A stretch of DNA of 64,000 nucleotides from Amazonocrinis nigriterrae CENA67 (GTDB lineage Bacteria > Cyanobacteriota > Cyanobacteriia > Cyanobacteriales > Nostocaceae), in contig NZ_JAECZC010000001.1 of assembly GCF_016056305.1 (NCBI RefSeq), positions 161,632-225,631 of the forward strand, given 5' to 3'. Positions 1 to 9,762 of this stretch are shown here, piece by piece (the first letter of the stretch is position 1; the number at the start of each line of letters is the position of its first letter). The notes under the pieces are model-generated. The model ran no database searches, was not told the origin of the DNA, and saw only the letters and a program-made list of their open reading frames with translations. Position numbers and translations under genes: made by a program.

Positions 1-2
1 AT

Positions 3-215
3 ATAGAAAATGGTTGCCATGTGGAAATTACTCATCTGCTAATTCAAGATCATCCTTGGTGGAGTCTTGCCTTTGAAGCCTTTGGTGAAGATGCTCATTT
101 GATGGACAATCTTCAGGAAACAGCCAGTCGGGTATTCAACACATATCGCGGGTCAAAATTACAAGCACAGAATTCCTACGGTTACCCCCATTGGCTAGCA
201 CTTGTCTGTCGGTAA
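3..215 (+). CDS. Hypothetical protein, 3' end only
   Basis: The reading frame is open from the first bases of the window to a TAA at 213-215, so this is the C-terminal ~70 residues of a gene that starts upstream. A GTG at 21 could act as a start, but the frame continues before it without a stop. The peptide is rich in W, H and F (it contains DHPWWSLAFEAFGED) and ends in HWLALVCR. I do not recognise the family. Codon use looks like the neighbouring genes. Confidence 0.5.
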   Translation: MENGCHVEITHLLIQDHPWWSLAFEAFGEDAHLMDNLQETASRVFNTYRGSKLQAQNSYGYPHWLALVCR

Positions 216-360
216 CTGGTTACACACAAGTAAAAATCACCCTATAGGGTACTGTCATAGCTAATAATACTGAAGCAGTATGTTATTAATATATTGCTTT
301 TATAGTTAAAAAGTATGCTAAATAATTCGGGGTATCCACTGTAAATAACAGAGTTTAAAA

Positions 361-413
361 GTTAGTGGTCAGTTGTCAGTGGTCAGTGGTTAGTGGTCAG
401 TTGTCAGTTGTTA
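361..413. repeat. GTCAGTG/GTCAGTT short tandem repeats
   Basis: Tandem heptamer-like units (AGTTGTC, AGTGGTC, AGTGGTT) occupy the spacer before the DUF2278 gene and are followed by a pyrimidine-rich CTCCTCTGCTCC tract. The same family recurs near 7011 and 8185. Such short tandemly repeated repetitive sequences are typical of heterocystous cyanobacteria. No gene lies in 216-504. Confidence 0.75.
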
Positions 414-504
414 TTCCCTTTACTCCTCTGCTCCTCTGCTCCCTATGCTTCCTCTTCCTTCTGCTTTTACACCTTTAAATTAAGGAGAAATTAAGGAGAA
501 ATAG

Positions 505-1497
505 ATGGCTTTAAAAAATTACGGTGTTCTGAAAAGTCGGGCTATAAATCGCAAACTTGGAGAAGGTTCTAATCCTCATTACCAAGTGCTTGTGACTGAC
601 GAAAAACAACAGTATCGCATTGCTATCAACGTCAAATCAAAGGAAAGTCCTTCAGAATTACTGTACTTTGTAGACGAAAATTTTTCTCATCCTATTACAA
701 AGGAACTACAAGAATTAGATGCTGGGTTCCATGAGTTGGTAAAGAAACCTGGAGGAATGGCTTTAGATTACATTCGGGGGAATTTTTTCGATACGAGTCA
801 GATGAAACCGTTACCATACAATGTGCCAGGGCCAGATAACGACCTCAACGAATTACTAGAACTATACATTGCACGGGCGATCGCATCACCAGATGCAGTC
901 CTTTACCCCTTTGGCGAAAGGTGGGGGCCAGAAACAGATGTGAAGGACAAGTATTTTGGTTTTCTTCCTGGTAATGGTATTCATGATATTCACATGAATC
1001 AGGGTAATGCGGCTCAATTTCAAAAAGATAACGGTGTTTGGCAAGATGGCGGACTGCTGATTCATTATCCAACCCGGAATCAGTGGGTAGGTATCTTCTT
1101 AGCCTTCCAGTCCCAGTCTTTCCACACCGACGACACCACCGGCAACAGAATCGATGTGGTAATTCCACCGACAACTGCGGCAATTCGTATTGTAGCTGCT
1201 TTGGTGAATCCGCTGGGAGACGATGTAGGCAAAGAGACAGTCAGTTTAATCAATACCTCAGCGGAAAAAGTAGACTTAAATGGTTGGGCACTTGCAGATC
1301 GAACCAAGCGCAAGCAACGCCTCAGTGGCATTATCAATGCAGGTGAAGTTGTGAAAGTGCCTTTAGCTAAAGACGGCATCCAATTAGACAATAATGGTGG
1401 TATCATTACCCTTTTAGATGACAAAGGAATCAAAATTGACGGTGTTTCCTACACTAAAAAAGATGCCCAAAAACAAGGTTGGACAATAGTGTTCTGA
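505..1497 (+). CDS. DUF2278 (YukJ-like) protein with C-terminal lamin-tail domain
   Basis: A 330-residue protein. Residues 1 to about 225 match my memory of the DUF2278/YukJ family: an N-terminal MALKNYGVLK segment, then FGERWGPE, GIHDIHMNQGN and DGGLLIHYP. Residues about 228-330 look like a lamin-tail (LTD) beta-sandwich, with VSLINTSAEKVDLNGWALAD typical of that fold. The biochemical role of DUF2278 is unknown; LTD domains often accompany secreted or nucleic-acid-processing proteins. The start is supported by a duplicated AAGGAGAAAT sequence just upstream (482-502), which gives a strong ribosome-binding site. There is no signal peptide. It stands alone between repeat-rich spacers. Confidence 0.8.
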   Translation: MALKNYGVLKSRAINRKLGEGSNPHYQVLVTDEKQQYRIAINVKSKESPSELLYFVDENFSHPITKELQELDAGFHELVKKPGGMALDYIRGNFFDTSQMKPLPYNVPGPDNDLNELLELYIARAIASPDAVLYPFGERWGPETDVKDKYFGFLPGNGIHDIHMNQGNAAQFQKDNGVWQDGGLLIHYPTRNQWVGIFLAFQSQSFHTDDTTGNRIDVVIPPTTAAIRIVAALVNPLGDDVGKETVSLINTSAEKVDLNGWALADRTKRKQRLSGIINAGEVVKVPLAKDGIQLDNNGGIITLLDDKGIKIDGVSYTKKDAQKQGWTIVF

Positions 1498-1508
1498 TTT
1501 TAATAGTT

Positions 1509-1583
1509 TTTTTTTCTTCGTGTCTTCGTGTCTTTTGTGGTAAAAAAATTTGAACCACAAAGACACAAAGCCACAAAGTTTTT
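1509..1583. repeat. Long imperfect hairpin repeat, possible terminator
   Basis: A CTTCGTGTCTTCGTGTCTTT tract is followed, after a short A/T loop, by its near complement ACCACAAAGACACAAAGCC. The stem is about 25 bp. It lies 3' of the DUF2278 gene and could end transcription, but its low complexity fits the dispersed hairpin repeats of cyanobacterial genomes better. Confidence 0.55.
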
Positions 1584-1645
1584 TCAAGGCAGATAGGACT
1601 AGCCGTTTGAATATAGTTAATTGAATAACTTTAATTGTATAAGTC

Positions 1646-2296
1646 TCACTGTCGCACGCTTCCTGCCTGGCAATCCCGTAACCAGGCTTTAACTCCTTGG
1701 GCAATAGTGCCATCAGTGCTATCCCGTGGAGGTGATTGTAGTTGTTGCGCTGGATATGAACCTGTTTGAGTAAACATCATCACCAGACGCCAACCATTTT
1801 TAGTTTTCGTCAAAAATAGCCAATGAAATTCTTGTAATTCTACGACTTTTTGATTGATGTACTGCCGTTGCAAGGTAGTAAAAAAAACTTGCTCAACTCC
1901 TGTTGCATCACTTTTTTGTCCATTTGTGTTATTTTCGCCGAAATTTAGAGGCAGAGGCTGAAACTCAGGTCTTCCTGCCACTAGCATATAACCGTAAGCT
2001 TCGCTGCTTCTGCTGCGACGGCGGGCACGTTGAGTAGCACGGTTAGCATATCCAGGTAAATCGCGCAATAGTTTAGTAGTTAATATTTCTAAACTTTGCT
2101 CAGAACAAGAAGACCTCACCCCGCTACTAATACCTCCTTTTTCCGTAGGCGAAGAGGAGGTGAGGTTCTGCGAGAATGCTGAGTGATTAAGACTTGCTAT
2201 GAGAAACAAGCAGCTGCAAGCTACAAGCGACAATCTATAACTTTTCTTTCTGACTCCTAGTTGGAAAAAGGGAGTCGGGGAAGAAACCTTTTTCAT
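1646..2296 (-). CDS. Hypothetical secreted protein
   Basis: A 216-residue protein of a type I recognise only as cyanobacterial hypothetical. The N-terminus carries a basic region followed by a hydrophobic stretch (LSLVACSCLFLIASL, about residues 23-38) and a plausible signal-peptidase site after SAFSQ. The mature part has an Arg-rich patch (RATQRARRRSRSSEAYGYM) and a C-terminal beta-rich segment (EFHWLFLTKTKNGWRLVMMF). The final pair of cysteines (one near residue 59, one in LRDCQAG) might form a disulfide. It precedes pyrF on the same strand, separated by about 80 bp. Function unknown. Confidence 0.6.
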   Translation of the reverse strand: MKKVSSPTPFFQLGVRKKSYRLSLVACSCLFLIASLNHSAFSQNLTSSSPTEKGGISSGVRSSCSEQSLEILTTKLLRDLPGYANRATQRARRRSRSSEAYGYMLVAGRPEFQPLPLNFGENNTNGQKSDATGVEQVFFTTLQRQYINQKVVELQEFHWLFLTKTKNGWRLVMMFTQTGSYPAQQLQSPPRDSTDGTIAQGVKAWLRDCQAGSVRQ

Positions 2297-2377
2297 GGCA
2301 AGGTTAGTGGGTTTTTCCCGTGAATGAATAGCTGCAAAAAGTTACTGAGGAGTAGAGAGTGGGGTAAGAAACCTTTT

Positions 2378-3097
2378 TCATGCCACGGTGGTTAATTCCT
2401 CAGAAATTCTCTTCCAAGCTAACTCAGGTTCAGCCGCTGCTGTGATGGGACGCCCAATTACCAAGTAATTGGCACCGGCTTGAATAGCTTGTGCTGGGGT
2501 AAGCGATCGCTTTTGATCTGCCATGTTAGCCCAAGTTGGACGTACACCAGGACAAACTAGGAGAAAATCATCTCTACAAGTTTGGCGTAATTGTGCCACT
2601 TCTAGTGGTGAACATACAACTCCATCTAACCCCGTTTCTTGAGCCATTAATGCCATTTCTAGGATGTATTCTGGCAATTCTAGGGGAATTTTCAAATCAA
2701 AAGCCAACTGTCTAGCAGAAATACTTGTCAGCAGAGTAACGGCAATTAATTTAGGTGGTTCTACACCAGTTTGTGCCGCCCCTACCTGCACCGCCTCAGT
2801 TGCAGCTTTTAGGGCATCTCTGCCACCAGTAGCATGAATTGTCAGCAAATCAACCCCATACCTAGCCGCAGCCCGACAAGCACCGGCAACAGTATTGGGG
2901 ATATCGTGAAACTTTAAATCTAGGAAAATACGCTTTTGCCGAGACTTGAGTATTTCCAGGATTTTCGACCCGGAACTAGTAAACAATTCTAAACCGACTT
3001 TCCAAAAACCCACTTGCGGCAGCTGATCCACAAGGGCGATCGCACTTTCCACATCCGGCACATCCAAAGCCACAATAATTCGTTCTTCTACATTCAT
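2378..3097 (-). CDS. pyrF: Orotidine 5'-phosphate decarboxylase
   Basis: Cytosolic enzyme of de novo pyrimidine synthesis that converts OMP to UMP. The protein is a TIM barrel of about 239 residues, normal for the bacterial family. The catalytic signature [13 protein letters not shown] (Asp-Lys-x-x-Asp centre) is present, as are the N-terminal IIVALDVP and the C-terminal phosphate-binding YLVIGRPIT. An upstream extension to 3238 is open, but it overlaps tyrS and is partly encoded by a heptamer repeat, so I place the start at the ATG at 3097 ([13 protein letters not shown]). It lies immediately downstream of tyrS on the same strand, so the two may be co-transcribed. Confidence 0.95.
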   Translation of the reverse strand: MNVEERIIVALDVPDVESAIALVDQLPQVGFWKVGLELFTSSGSKILEILKSRQKRIFLDLKFHDIPNTVAGACRAAARYGVDLLTIHATGGRDALKAATEAVQVGAAQTGVEPPKLIAVTLLTSISARQLAFDLKIPLELPEYILEMALMAQETGLDGVVCSPLEVAQLRQTCRDDFLLVCPGVRPTWANMADQKRSLTPAQAIQAGANYLVIGRPITAAAEPELAWKRISEELTTVA

Positions 3098-3131
3098 CGC
3101 CAATTCCCCATTCCCAATTCCCAATTCCCAA
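3098..3131. repeat. CAATTCC/CATTCCC heptamer repeat between tyrS and pyrF
   Basis: Tandem units of (C)CAATTCC fill the short gap between the tyrS stop and the pyrF start. The same family occurs at 49110-49152 and, in the other orientation, inside the glycosyltransferase gene near 50430-50466. Confidence 0.75.
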
Positions 3132-4328
3132 TTAAGGTACAAGCCTGACAAACTTATTTTTACCGACTTGTAAAACTTTACCGTGTAAATCACTGGGTTG
3201 CTGGAAAACAAGATCGGCATCGGTGATGCGATCGCCATCTAGCCGCACTCCACCCTCTTGAATTTTCCGCTTGCCTTCTCCGGTACTTTTACACAAGCCG
3301 CTGACACCGAGGATATAAGCTAACTTAGCAGGAAACTGCGCCACCGCAGTTAAAGAAAATTCTGGAACTGCACCTTCTTTCCCGCCTGTTTTCGCTGCTT
3401 CCTTGGCTTCATTAGCTGCTTGTTCGCCATGATACTGCCTGACGATTTCCCATGCTAAAAGTGTCTGGCGATCGCGGGGATTTTCCGGTAGTTTGTCTAA
3501 AGGTAAATCTGTCAACAGTTCAAAATACTGTTCCAGTTGATTATCTGGCACTCCTTGTAGTTTCTGATATTTTTGTGCAGGGTGTTCTGACAAAGCCACA
3601 TAATTACCTAGCGACTTCGACATTTTTTGTACCCCATCAGTACCGATTAAAATCGGTAGCAGTAAACCAAATTGCGGTTTTTGTCCAAAATGCCGTTGCA
3701 AATCTCGTCCGACAGCGATGTTAAACTTCTGGTCGGTTCCCCCTAATTCCACATCTGCTTCAATGGCAACAGAATCATAGCCTTGCATTAATGGATACAG
3801 GAATTCATGAATAAAAATTGGACTCTCCTTTTTATAACGTTCCGCAAATCCCTCTTTGGCTAGCATCTGCCCCACGGTCATGGTAGACAGTAACTCCACA
3901 ATTTTCCCTAAATCAAGCTGGGAAAGCCATTCAGAGTTATAACGCACCTCTAACCTTCCTGGTGTGTCAAAATCCAAGATAGGGCGCACTTGGTCAAGGT
4001 AACTCTGGGCATTTTGCGCTACTTCTGCTTCTGTCAGTTGGCGACGTACCTCAGATTTTCCTGTGGGATCGCCGATGCGAGCCGTAAAATCACCAATAAT
4101 TAGCACTGCTGTATGACCTGCATCTTGAAACGCTCGCAGTTTACGCATTGGTATGCTATGACCAAGATGAATATCAGCACCCGTAGGGTCGATTCCATAT
4201 TTGACTCTTAAAGGTCGGTTAGTAGTTACCAAGCGTTTCTCTAAACTTTCACTTTCACTGTCAGCATCAGTTGGTTGTGGGAAAATTTCCACTGTCCCAC
4301 GATGCAGCCAAGAAAAATTTTGCGTCAT
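3132..4328 (-). CDS. tyrS: Tyrosyl-tRNA synthetase
   Basis: Charges tRNA-Tyr in the cytosol. It is a class I synthetase with the HIGH-type motif HLGH (in [12 protein letters not shown]), the KMSKS loop ([11 protein letters not shown]) and a C-terminal S4-like RNA-binding domain ([20 protein letters not shown]) ending KFVRLVP. The frame is open back to an ATG at 4418, but cyanobacterial homologues begin at [11 protein letters not shown], so I choose the ATG at 4328 (398 residues). The longer start remains possible and neither has a clear Shine-Dalgarno. It is divergent from the penicillin-binding protein gene and upstream of pyrF on the same strand. Confidence 0.94.
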   Translation of the reverse strand: MTQNFSWLHRGTVEIFPQPTDADSESESLEKRLVTTNRPLRVKYGIDPTGADIHLGHSIPMRKLRAFQDAGHTAVLIIGDFTARIGDPTGKSEVRRQLTEAEVAQNAQSYLDQVRPILDFDTPGRLEVRYNSEWLSQLDLGKIVELLSTMTVGQMLAKEGFAERYKKESPIFIHEFLYPLMQGYDSVAIEADVELGGTDQKFNIAVGRDLQRHFGQKPQFGLLLPILIGTDGVQKMSKSLGNYVALSEHPAQKYQKLQGVPDNQLEQYFELLTDLPLDKLPENPRDRQTLLAWEIVRQYHGEQAANEAKEAAKTGGKEGAVPEFSLTAVAQFPAKLAYILGVSGLCKSTGEGKRKIQEGGVRLDGDRITDADLVFQQPSDLHGKVLQVGKNKFVRLVP

Positions 4329-4501
4329 ACTAGGAGATTCGCTATTAACTACGTTTTTTACTTGAGAAGTTAGGTTGGTTATACTCACTGGCAACTTGTC
4401 CGTTGTTTCATCTGCCAAATTAATATAATTGCAAAAAATTAACCGCCTTGCTTCATTCCATGAATTACAGTTATATCTACAAGTGAGGAAGTGAAATCGC
4501 C

Positions 4502-6430
4502 GTGTCGTCTTCTAGGACTTTTGAAAATAAGCAACCACAACGCCGTACTTCATCGGGTTTTGAGTTCTTAAAAGGAGTAGGTCAAATCACTGGCGGTACT
4601 CTGTTATCAATCACGATGTTGACAAGCTCCATTGTAGCTGGAGGGCTAGTTGGCTTAGCCATTAGTTTCCGTAATTTGCCAGATGTCAGACAGCTACGTA
4701 ACTTTTTCCCGTCAGAAACGACTTACATCTATGACATTAAGGGCAAACTGTTAACCAGTGTCCACGGAGAAGCTAACCGGGAAGTCGTACCCCTAGATAG
4801 AATTTCTCCAAATCTGAAACGGGCTGTATTAGCCAGTGAAGATAGTCATTTCTATGATCACCACGGTATCAACCCCACGGGCGTCGGACGTGCTGTGGTA
4901 GTCAACTGGGTAGCAGGTGGAGTGCGAGAAGGCGGTTCTACCATCACCATGCAGTTGGTGAAAAACTTATTTTTGTCTCAAAAACGTGCCTTCACCCGCA
5001 AACTAGCTGAGGCGGTACTGGCGATTAGGTTAGAGCAAATTCTTAGCAAAGACCAAATTTTGGAAATGTACCTCAATCAAGTTTATTGGGGTCATAACAA
5101 CTATGGTGTACAGACAGCAGCACGGAGTTACTTTGACAAGTCAGCGGAAAATTTAACCATAGCTGAATCAGCAATGATGGCGGGTTTGATTCAAGCACCA
5201 GAAGAATTCAGCCCCTTTGTCAGTATGAAGCTGGCAAAACAGAAACAAAAGGAAGTGCTAGGGCGAATGCTGGAATTGAACTGGATTACCCAGCAAGAGT
5301 ATGATGATGCTCTCAAGCAAGAAATTAAACTTGGTAGAATCAGGTCTTTTCAAGGTAGTGCCCTACCCTATGTAACTAATACCGTAGCGCAGGAGTTAGC
5401 TAGAAAGTTTGGGCGCGACACTCTTCTTAAAGGCGGAATGCGGGTGCAAACTACAGTTGATGCCGATTTCCAAAAAATGGCTGAAGAAACTGTTATCAAG
5501 TGGCACAACACATTACTCAGTGAAGGATTATCCAAAAATCAAATTGCCTTGGTGGCAATTGATCCGCGCACACATTTTGTCAAAGCATTAGTAGGTGGTG
5601 TAGACCCCAAAACCAGCGAATTTAACCGTGCAACCCAAGCGCAACGCCAACCTGGCTCTTCTTTTAAACCATTTGTCTACTACACTGGCTTTGCTAGTGG
5701 TAAATTTACTCCAGATTCAATAATAGTAGATGCCCCAGTCAGCTATCGAGATGGTAACGGTTGGTACTACCCCAGAAACTATGATGGTGGCTTTAGTGGG
5801 CCAATGCCTATTCGTACTGCCATAGCCCAATCACGCAACATCCCGGTAATCAAGGTTGGTAAAGCTGTGGGGATGAATAGAGTCATAGAAACTTGCCGTA
5901 CCTTGGGAATTACGAGTCCGATGGAACCTGTGAGTTCTCTACCTCTGGGTGCGATCGGTGTTACACCATTAGAAATGGCTAGTGCCTATTCTACATTTGC
6001 CAATTATGGTTGGCAGTCGCCACCTACGGTCATTGCCCGTATCACCGATAGTAGTGGCAACGTTTTGTTAGACAATACTCCTAAACCGCAGTTAGTTCTC
6101 GATCAGTGGGCATCGGCAGCAATTCTTGATGTGATGCAAACAGTGGTAAATAGCGGTACTGGTAAAAATGCTGCTCTTGACGATCGCCCAGTTGCAGGTA
6201 AAACTGGTACAACCTCATCAGAAAAAGATATTTGGTTTGTAGGTACTGTGCCGCAATTAACAACTGCTGTCTGGGTCGGCAGGGACGACAACAAACAATT
6301 AGCTCATGGGGCCACCGGTGGAGTGATGGTGGCTCCCATCTGGCGTGATTTTATGCAAAAGGCTCTCAAAGGTGTACCTGTGGAAAAATTCAAGTCACCT
6401 TCTCAGTTTACTCGCCCCAAATCTAACTAA
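4502..6430 (+). CDS. Class A penicillin-binding protein (bifunctional PBP1A type)
   Basis: A peptidoglycan synthase anchored in the inner membrane. It is 642 residues, begins at a GTG with GAGGAAG upstream, and has one membrane segment at about residues 30-56. The GT51 glycosyltransferase domain contains [12 protein letters not shown] (catalytic Glu near 113) and [14 protein letters not shown]. The transpeptidase domain has the active-site SSFK (near 385), the SRN motif (near 444) and KTGT (near 566). Length and motif order are normal for the family. It polymerises lipid II and cross-links stem peptides. Cyanobacteria carry several paralogues, so I do not assign a specific symbol. Confidence 0.93.
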   Translation: MSSSRTFENKQPQRRTSSGFEFLKGVGQITGGTLLSITMLTSSIVAGGLVGLAISFRNLPDVRQLRNFFPSETTYIYDIKGKLLTSVHGEANREVVPLDRISPNLKRAVLASEDSHFYDHHGINPTGVGRAVVVNWVAGGVREGGSTITMQLVKNLFLSQKRAFTRKLAEAVLAIRLEQILSKDQILEMYLNQVYWGHNNYGVQTAARSYFDKSAENLTIAESAMMAGLIQAPEEFSPFVSMKLAKQKQKEVLGRMLELNWITQQEYDDALKQEIKLGRIRSFQGSALPYVTNTVAQELARKFGRDTLLKGGMRVQTTVDADFQKMAEETVIKWHNTLLSEGLSKNQIALVAIDPRTHFVKALVGGVDPKTSEFNRATQAQRQPGSSFKPFVYYTGFASGKFTPDSIIVDAPVSYRDGNGWYYPRNYDGGFSGPMPIRTAIAQSRNIPVIKVGKAVGMNRVIETCRTLGITSPMEPVSSLPLGAIGVTPLEMASAYSTFANYGWQSPPTVIARITDSSGNVLLDNTPKPQLVLDQWASAAILDVMQTVVNSGTGKNAALDDRPVAGKTGTTSSEKDIWFVGTVPQLTTAVWVGRDDNKQLAHGATGGVMVAPIWRDFMQKALKGVPVEKFKSPSQFTRPKSN

Positions 6431-6498
6431 AATTAGGAGTGATGAGTGATGAGTTATGAGTTTACTGATAACTCCTAACTCCCAACTCCTAACTTTTC

Positions 6499-6822
6499 TT
6501 AGGGCTGCTTTTCTAACTCGGTTTTCATCCTTTGGAGGGTGAAATGCATTTGTTCAAACATCTGTTGGGGAGTCACACCAAATTGACCTAGTTGAGTTTT
6601 TAGCTGTTCCATAGTCATTTGGGCCATAAAATCTTCTGATAGCTCGAAGCGCTTCATAAAGATGCGATAGCGATCCATCATGGCTTCCATCTGTTCAATA
6701 AACAGCTTTTTGCCCTCGCGGTCAAATTTGCCGTAGCTGTTACCAAGCTTGATTAATGCTTGATAATCTTCAAACAGCTGCTTTGCTTCTTGCTGAACTA
6801 TGTCAGAGTCAAAGAATCCCAT
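6499..6822 (-). CDS. DUF1825 family protein
   Basis: A 107-residue cyanobacterial protein recognised by MGFFDSDIVQQEAKQLFEDY at its start and a helical, Met/Gln-rich body (FMAQMTMEQLKTQLGQFGVT). It has no signal peptide or membrane segment and looks like an all-helical cytosolic protein. Members are nearly universal in cyanobacteria, but I know of no defined function. It is convergent with the upstream penicillin-binding protein gene. Confidence 0.88.
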   Translation of the reverse strand: MGFFDSDIVQQEAKQLFEDYQALIKLGNSYGKFDREGKKLFIEQMEAMMDRYRIFMKRFELSEDFMAQMTMEQLKTQLGQFGVTPQQMFEQMHFTLQRMKTELEKQP

Positions 6823-6965
6823 GTTATTTTTATTTAACTGAGTAACAACACTCAGGAGTTTATATTTTTGTCTCTATTTTTATTCTAGTTTAGGGAACTC
6901 GTCTCAAAAACAAGCTTCGGTTTGAGTACGGTTTTTTACCGAAATTTCAACACTTGACCAAACCC

Positions 6966-7100
6966 TTTGGGTAGGGAATGGGGAATGGGGAATGGGGAAT
7001 GGGGAATTTTGTCAGTTGTTAGTTGTTAGTTGTCAGTTGTCATTCTCCCCCATCTCTCCATCCCCCTCATCCCCCTCATCTCCCTCATCTCCCTCATCCC
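6966..7100. repeat. Three tandem repeat families in a long spacer
   Basis: GGGGAAT units (about 6970-7005) are followed by TTAGTTG/TCAGTTG units (7013-7040) and then CATCTCCCT/CATCCCCCT units (7050-7100). The whole spacer 6823-7261 has no gene. The promoter of the TM2 gene must lie in its right part, but I see no clear elements. Confidence 0.75.
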
Positions 7101-7261
7101 CTGTCTACCTTTTAGTGGCTGATAGGTTAGACCTAAATTAATAAAATGGATTTATGTATTGCTTGCAAGCAGGATTTCTACAATGCTGAATTGATCAAGA
7201 TAAGTTGCTAGTATGGCTATCTTATTCTAGGAACTGTGGTAGTCGTGGATGAATTGAGAAT

Positions 7262-7636
7262 ATGTTGACCAAGCGCAAAAGCCGAAGCGTTGCCGCTATT
7301 TTAGCTTTTTCTGGCACGCTAACAATTTCAGGTTTACATAAATTTTATTTGGGACAGCCGCTTTGGGGTGTGTTGTATGTTTTGCTTTCTTGGACACCCA
7401 TCCCGAAAGTGGCTAGTGCTATTGAGGGAGTGTGGTATTTAGCCCAGGATGAAGAAGCTTTTGATCGCAATTTTAATCTGGGTAAGTCAGCTGTTAAGAT
7501 TTCACAGCAGGCTAGCAATCAAGTAGGAGCGATCGCTGATGCTTTACGTGAGTTAGATGCTCTGCGTCAGGATGGACTAATTTCTGAGTACGAATTTGAG
7601 CAAAAGCGCCGCCAGTTGCTCGACCAAATTTCTTAA
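7262..7636 (+). CDS. TM2 domain protein with C-terminal SHOCT motif
   Basis: A 124-residue protein. Residues about 10-60 form a TM2-type double membrane hairpin (ISGLHKFYLGQPLWGVLYVLL, with the G-x-H-x-FYLG signature). Residues about 98-123 form a SHOCT motif (LRELDALRQDGLISEYEFEQKRRQLL), usually found at the ends of oligomerising proteins. The role is not known beyond membrane association. Its stop overlaps the next start (TAATG), so it is translationally coupled to the helix-hairpin-helix gene. Confidence 0.8.
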   Translation: MLTKRKSRSVAAILAFSGTLTISGLHKFYLGQPLWGVLYVLLSWTPIPKVASAIEGVWYLAQDEEAFDRNFNLGKSAVKISQQASNQVGAIADALRELDALRQDGLISEYEFEQKRRQLLDQIS

Positions 7637-8184
7637 TGCAAGCAAAAATGATGAACAACTGGCTACCTTTAAATCTCAAGTTGCAAAAACTCCGTGCCAA
7701 GCTCCTCAATGACCCTTACTATCGATTACAGTCTGGGGAAGAAATTCAGATAGCTGCCAAATTAGGTGTTCGTATTGATGCTAATCAAGCGACTGTGGAC
7801 GATTGGTTACGTCTACCTGGTTTGTCGATTCACCAAGCGCGATCGCTTGTGGAGCTTTCACGTTCAGGTGTGAAATTTTACTGCATTGAAGATATCGCTG
7901 CGGCTTTGAGTATGCCTGTACAGCGACTCGAACCATTAAATCCCTTGCTAATTTTTAGTTATTACGATCACGAATCTTTAGATAAACCTACGCAATTAAT
8001 TAACCCAAACACAGCAACAGTTGAGCAGTTAGCAAAAATTCCCTTTATAGATTTGCCTCTGGCGCAAGCAGTGGTGGAAAATCGATTATCGGCAGGGCCT
8101 TATCGTAACCTTGTGGATTTCCAGCGAAGGTTAGAATTATCTGGTGATGCGATCGCTCAGTTGATGTATTACTTACGCTTTTAA
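7636..8184 (+). CDS. ComEA-like helix-hairpin-helix protein
   Basis: A 182-residue protein with two helix-hairpin-helix units. The first, near residues 45-80, contains DDWLRLPGLSIHQARSLVELS. The second, near residues 117-165, contains LINPNTATVEQLAKIPFIDL followed by LAQAVVENRLSAGPYRNLVD, typical of ComEA/T2SK-type DNA-binding repeats. No N-terminal membrane segment is evident, unlike true ComEA. It overlaps the TM2 gene by one base, so the two probably form an operon. It may bind DNA, but a competence role is not shown by the context. Confidence 0.78.
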   Translation: MQAKMMNNWLPLNLKLQKLRAKLLNDPYYRLQSGEEIQIAAKLGVRIDANQATVDDWLRLPGLSIHQARSLVELSRSGVKFYCIEDIAAALSMPVQRLEPLNPLLIFSYYDHESLDKPTQLINPNTATVEQLAKIPFIDLPLAQAVVENRLSAGPYRNLVDFQRRLELSGDAIAQLMYYLRF

Positions 8185-8272
8185 GTTGTTAGTTGTCAGT
8201 TGTCAGTTGTTAGTTGTCAGTTGTTAATTGTTCGTCCTTAACTACTGACCACTGACCACTGACCACTAACTA
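8185..8272. repeat. TTAGTTG/TCAGTTG and CTGACCA tandem repeats
   Basis: Tandem TCAGTTG-type units are followed by the inverted CTGACCA units. The two halves are roughly complementary and could fold into a hairpin between the convergent comEA-like and lepB genes. Confidence 0.7.
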
Positions 8273-8273
8273 A

Positions 8274-8879
8274 TTAAATAAACCCAATGCGGTCGAGAGG
8301 CCAAAAGCGGAATGCTGCCCGACCAATGATATTTTGTCTAGGTAAAAAGCCCCAGTAGCGAGAGTCGTTACTATCGTTACGGTTATCGCCCATGACAAAA
8401 AAGTTGTCTTCTGGGACTTGCACTGGTGGAAACGGCTGATTAGCTGGTTCAGCAATGTAATTTTCTTGCAAAGGTTGACCGTTGAGGTAAACTTTGCCGT
8501 TAGCACCACTAATTATCTCTCCAGGGACACCAATCACCCGCTTGATAAAGGCTTGGTCTTTGGGATATCCCCGACGTTGCAGTTCTGCGGGAGGCTGAAA
8601 AACGATAATATCTCCAGTTATGGGAGGGTGAAAACGGTAAGAAATTTTTTCTACCACTAAGCGATCGCCTGTATGTAATGTCGGTACCATTGAATCTGAA
8701 GGTATATAGCGGGGTTCGGCAATAAAAGTCCGAATAAATAGCGCCAAACATAAGGCGATCGCAATCAGAATGACATTTTCCTGCCAACTACGCCATACTT
8801 TTGATGACGCAGAAGCTTGTTTCACATCACTTTCCTGAGGAGTCATAGAAGTTTTCAGCCAGTTTAAAAAATTGAACAA
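8274..8879 (-). CDS. lepB: Signal peptidase I
   Basis: Membrane-bound serine protease that removes signal peptides from Sec and Tat substrates. It is 201 residues with one N-terminal transmembrane segment (about 36-54). The catalytic Ser63 lies in IPSDSMVPTL and the catalytic Lys113 in DQAFIKRVIG. The conserved box GDNRNDSNDSRYWGFLP is present. This is the usual Ser/Lys dyad arrangement. Cyanobacteria normally have more than one lepB. It is monocistronic here, followed by a long empty spacer on its upstream side. Confidence 0.94.
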   Translation of the reverse strand: MFNFLNWLKTSMTPQESDVKQASASSKVWRSWQENVILIAIALCLALFIRTFIAEPRYIPSDSMVPTLHTGDRLVVEKISYRFHPPITGDIIVFQPPAELQRRGYPKDQAFIKRVIGVPGEIISGANGKVYLNGQPLQENYIAEPANQPFPPVQVPEDNFFVMGDNRNDSNDSRYWGFLPRQNIIGRAAFRFWPLDRIGFI

Positions 8880-9762
8880 ATACCTTGATTATTTTGACGC
8901 TAAAGGTATACTTGTAAACAAGCTGGGTTTTAGAGTGACCCATACAAGCTTGAATACTAGGGTTATTGCATCTACCATCGTTAAGCAAAAGTACTGGCAA
9001 TTAACTATGACCTTTGTGAAAAAACACAAGCTAAGGATTAGGGTTACTAGATAAATAATTAAGAATTCTAATCCTAATTCTTGCAATTATAAGGCAAGGT
9101 TTTAGTACATTACCAGCTTTACTCCTGAAAAAGCTAGTTGCCGAATGTTACAATAATGTAGCTAGTTGCTTTTTTGACTGATTGAAAAATAGCTGAGTAC
9201 AGAGTGCATTTTGGTAAAATTTAAACAATTAATCAGTATTGACTACTGATTTAGAAAAAATTATAAGAGGAATAAAAAAAGTTAATATTTATACAATTGC
9301 TAAGCATTGATTTGAGCCACCCGTAACTGAAGCCTAGTAATTCTTGGTTTTACCAGTCAATGTATGCTGTAAAAATTACCTAAATACATAGACTAAATAT
9401 TTATATAGCTCACGCAGTTAATCAAAGAACAGAATGTGCATTGGCAAAACTGCAAGCTGCTTATAAGTTCCTTATTTTTTACACATATTCTAGACAGAAG
9501 TTGGATTGGAAACATAAAAATAACTGTTTGTCAACATTTAAACCTAATTTTTAAACATTTTTTAGTTGCGTTTATCAAAGCAATCCAAAATACTCATGAC
9601 CGTAATCATTGAGATTTGCTAAGGTAGTCTTAACATATTGAAAAAATTTGCTTTTCTAGCTTCAGATATAACATCCAACACAATTGAAGTGCTGGTAATT
9701 TTCTGTCTATAGGTGTGGTGTGTTGGCGTGTAAAGAATTACTTATGTTTATCAGAGGGGGTT
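8880..9762. other. Long intergenic region with no recognised gene
   Basis: About 880 bp of AT-rich DNA separates the divergent lepB and PHP genes. Short open frames here (such as 8872-9054 and 8889-9086) lie on top of each other, show no family resemblance and lack ribosome-binding sites. I see no tRNA, CRISPR or clear hairpin. Only the last bases (TCAGAGGGGG, 9751-9760) have an evident role, as the Shine-Dalgarno of the PHP gene. Confidence 0.6.

Noticed and set aside
8872-9086. Two overlapping opposite-strand frames upstream of lepB
   Set aside because: They overlap each other and the lepB promoter region and look random.
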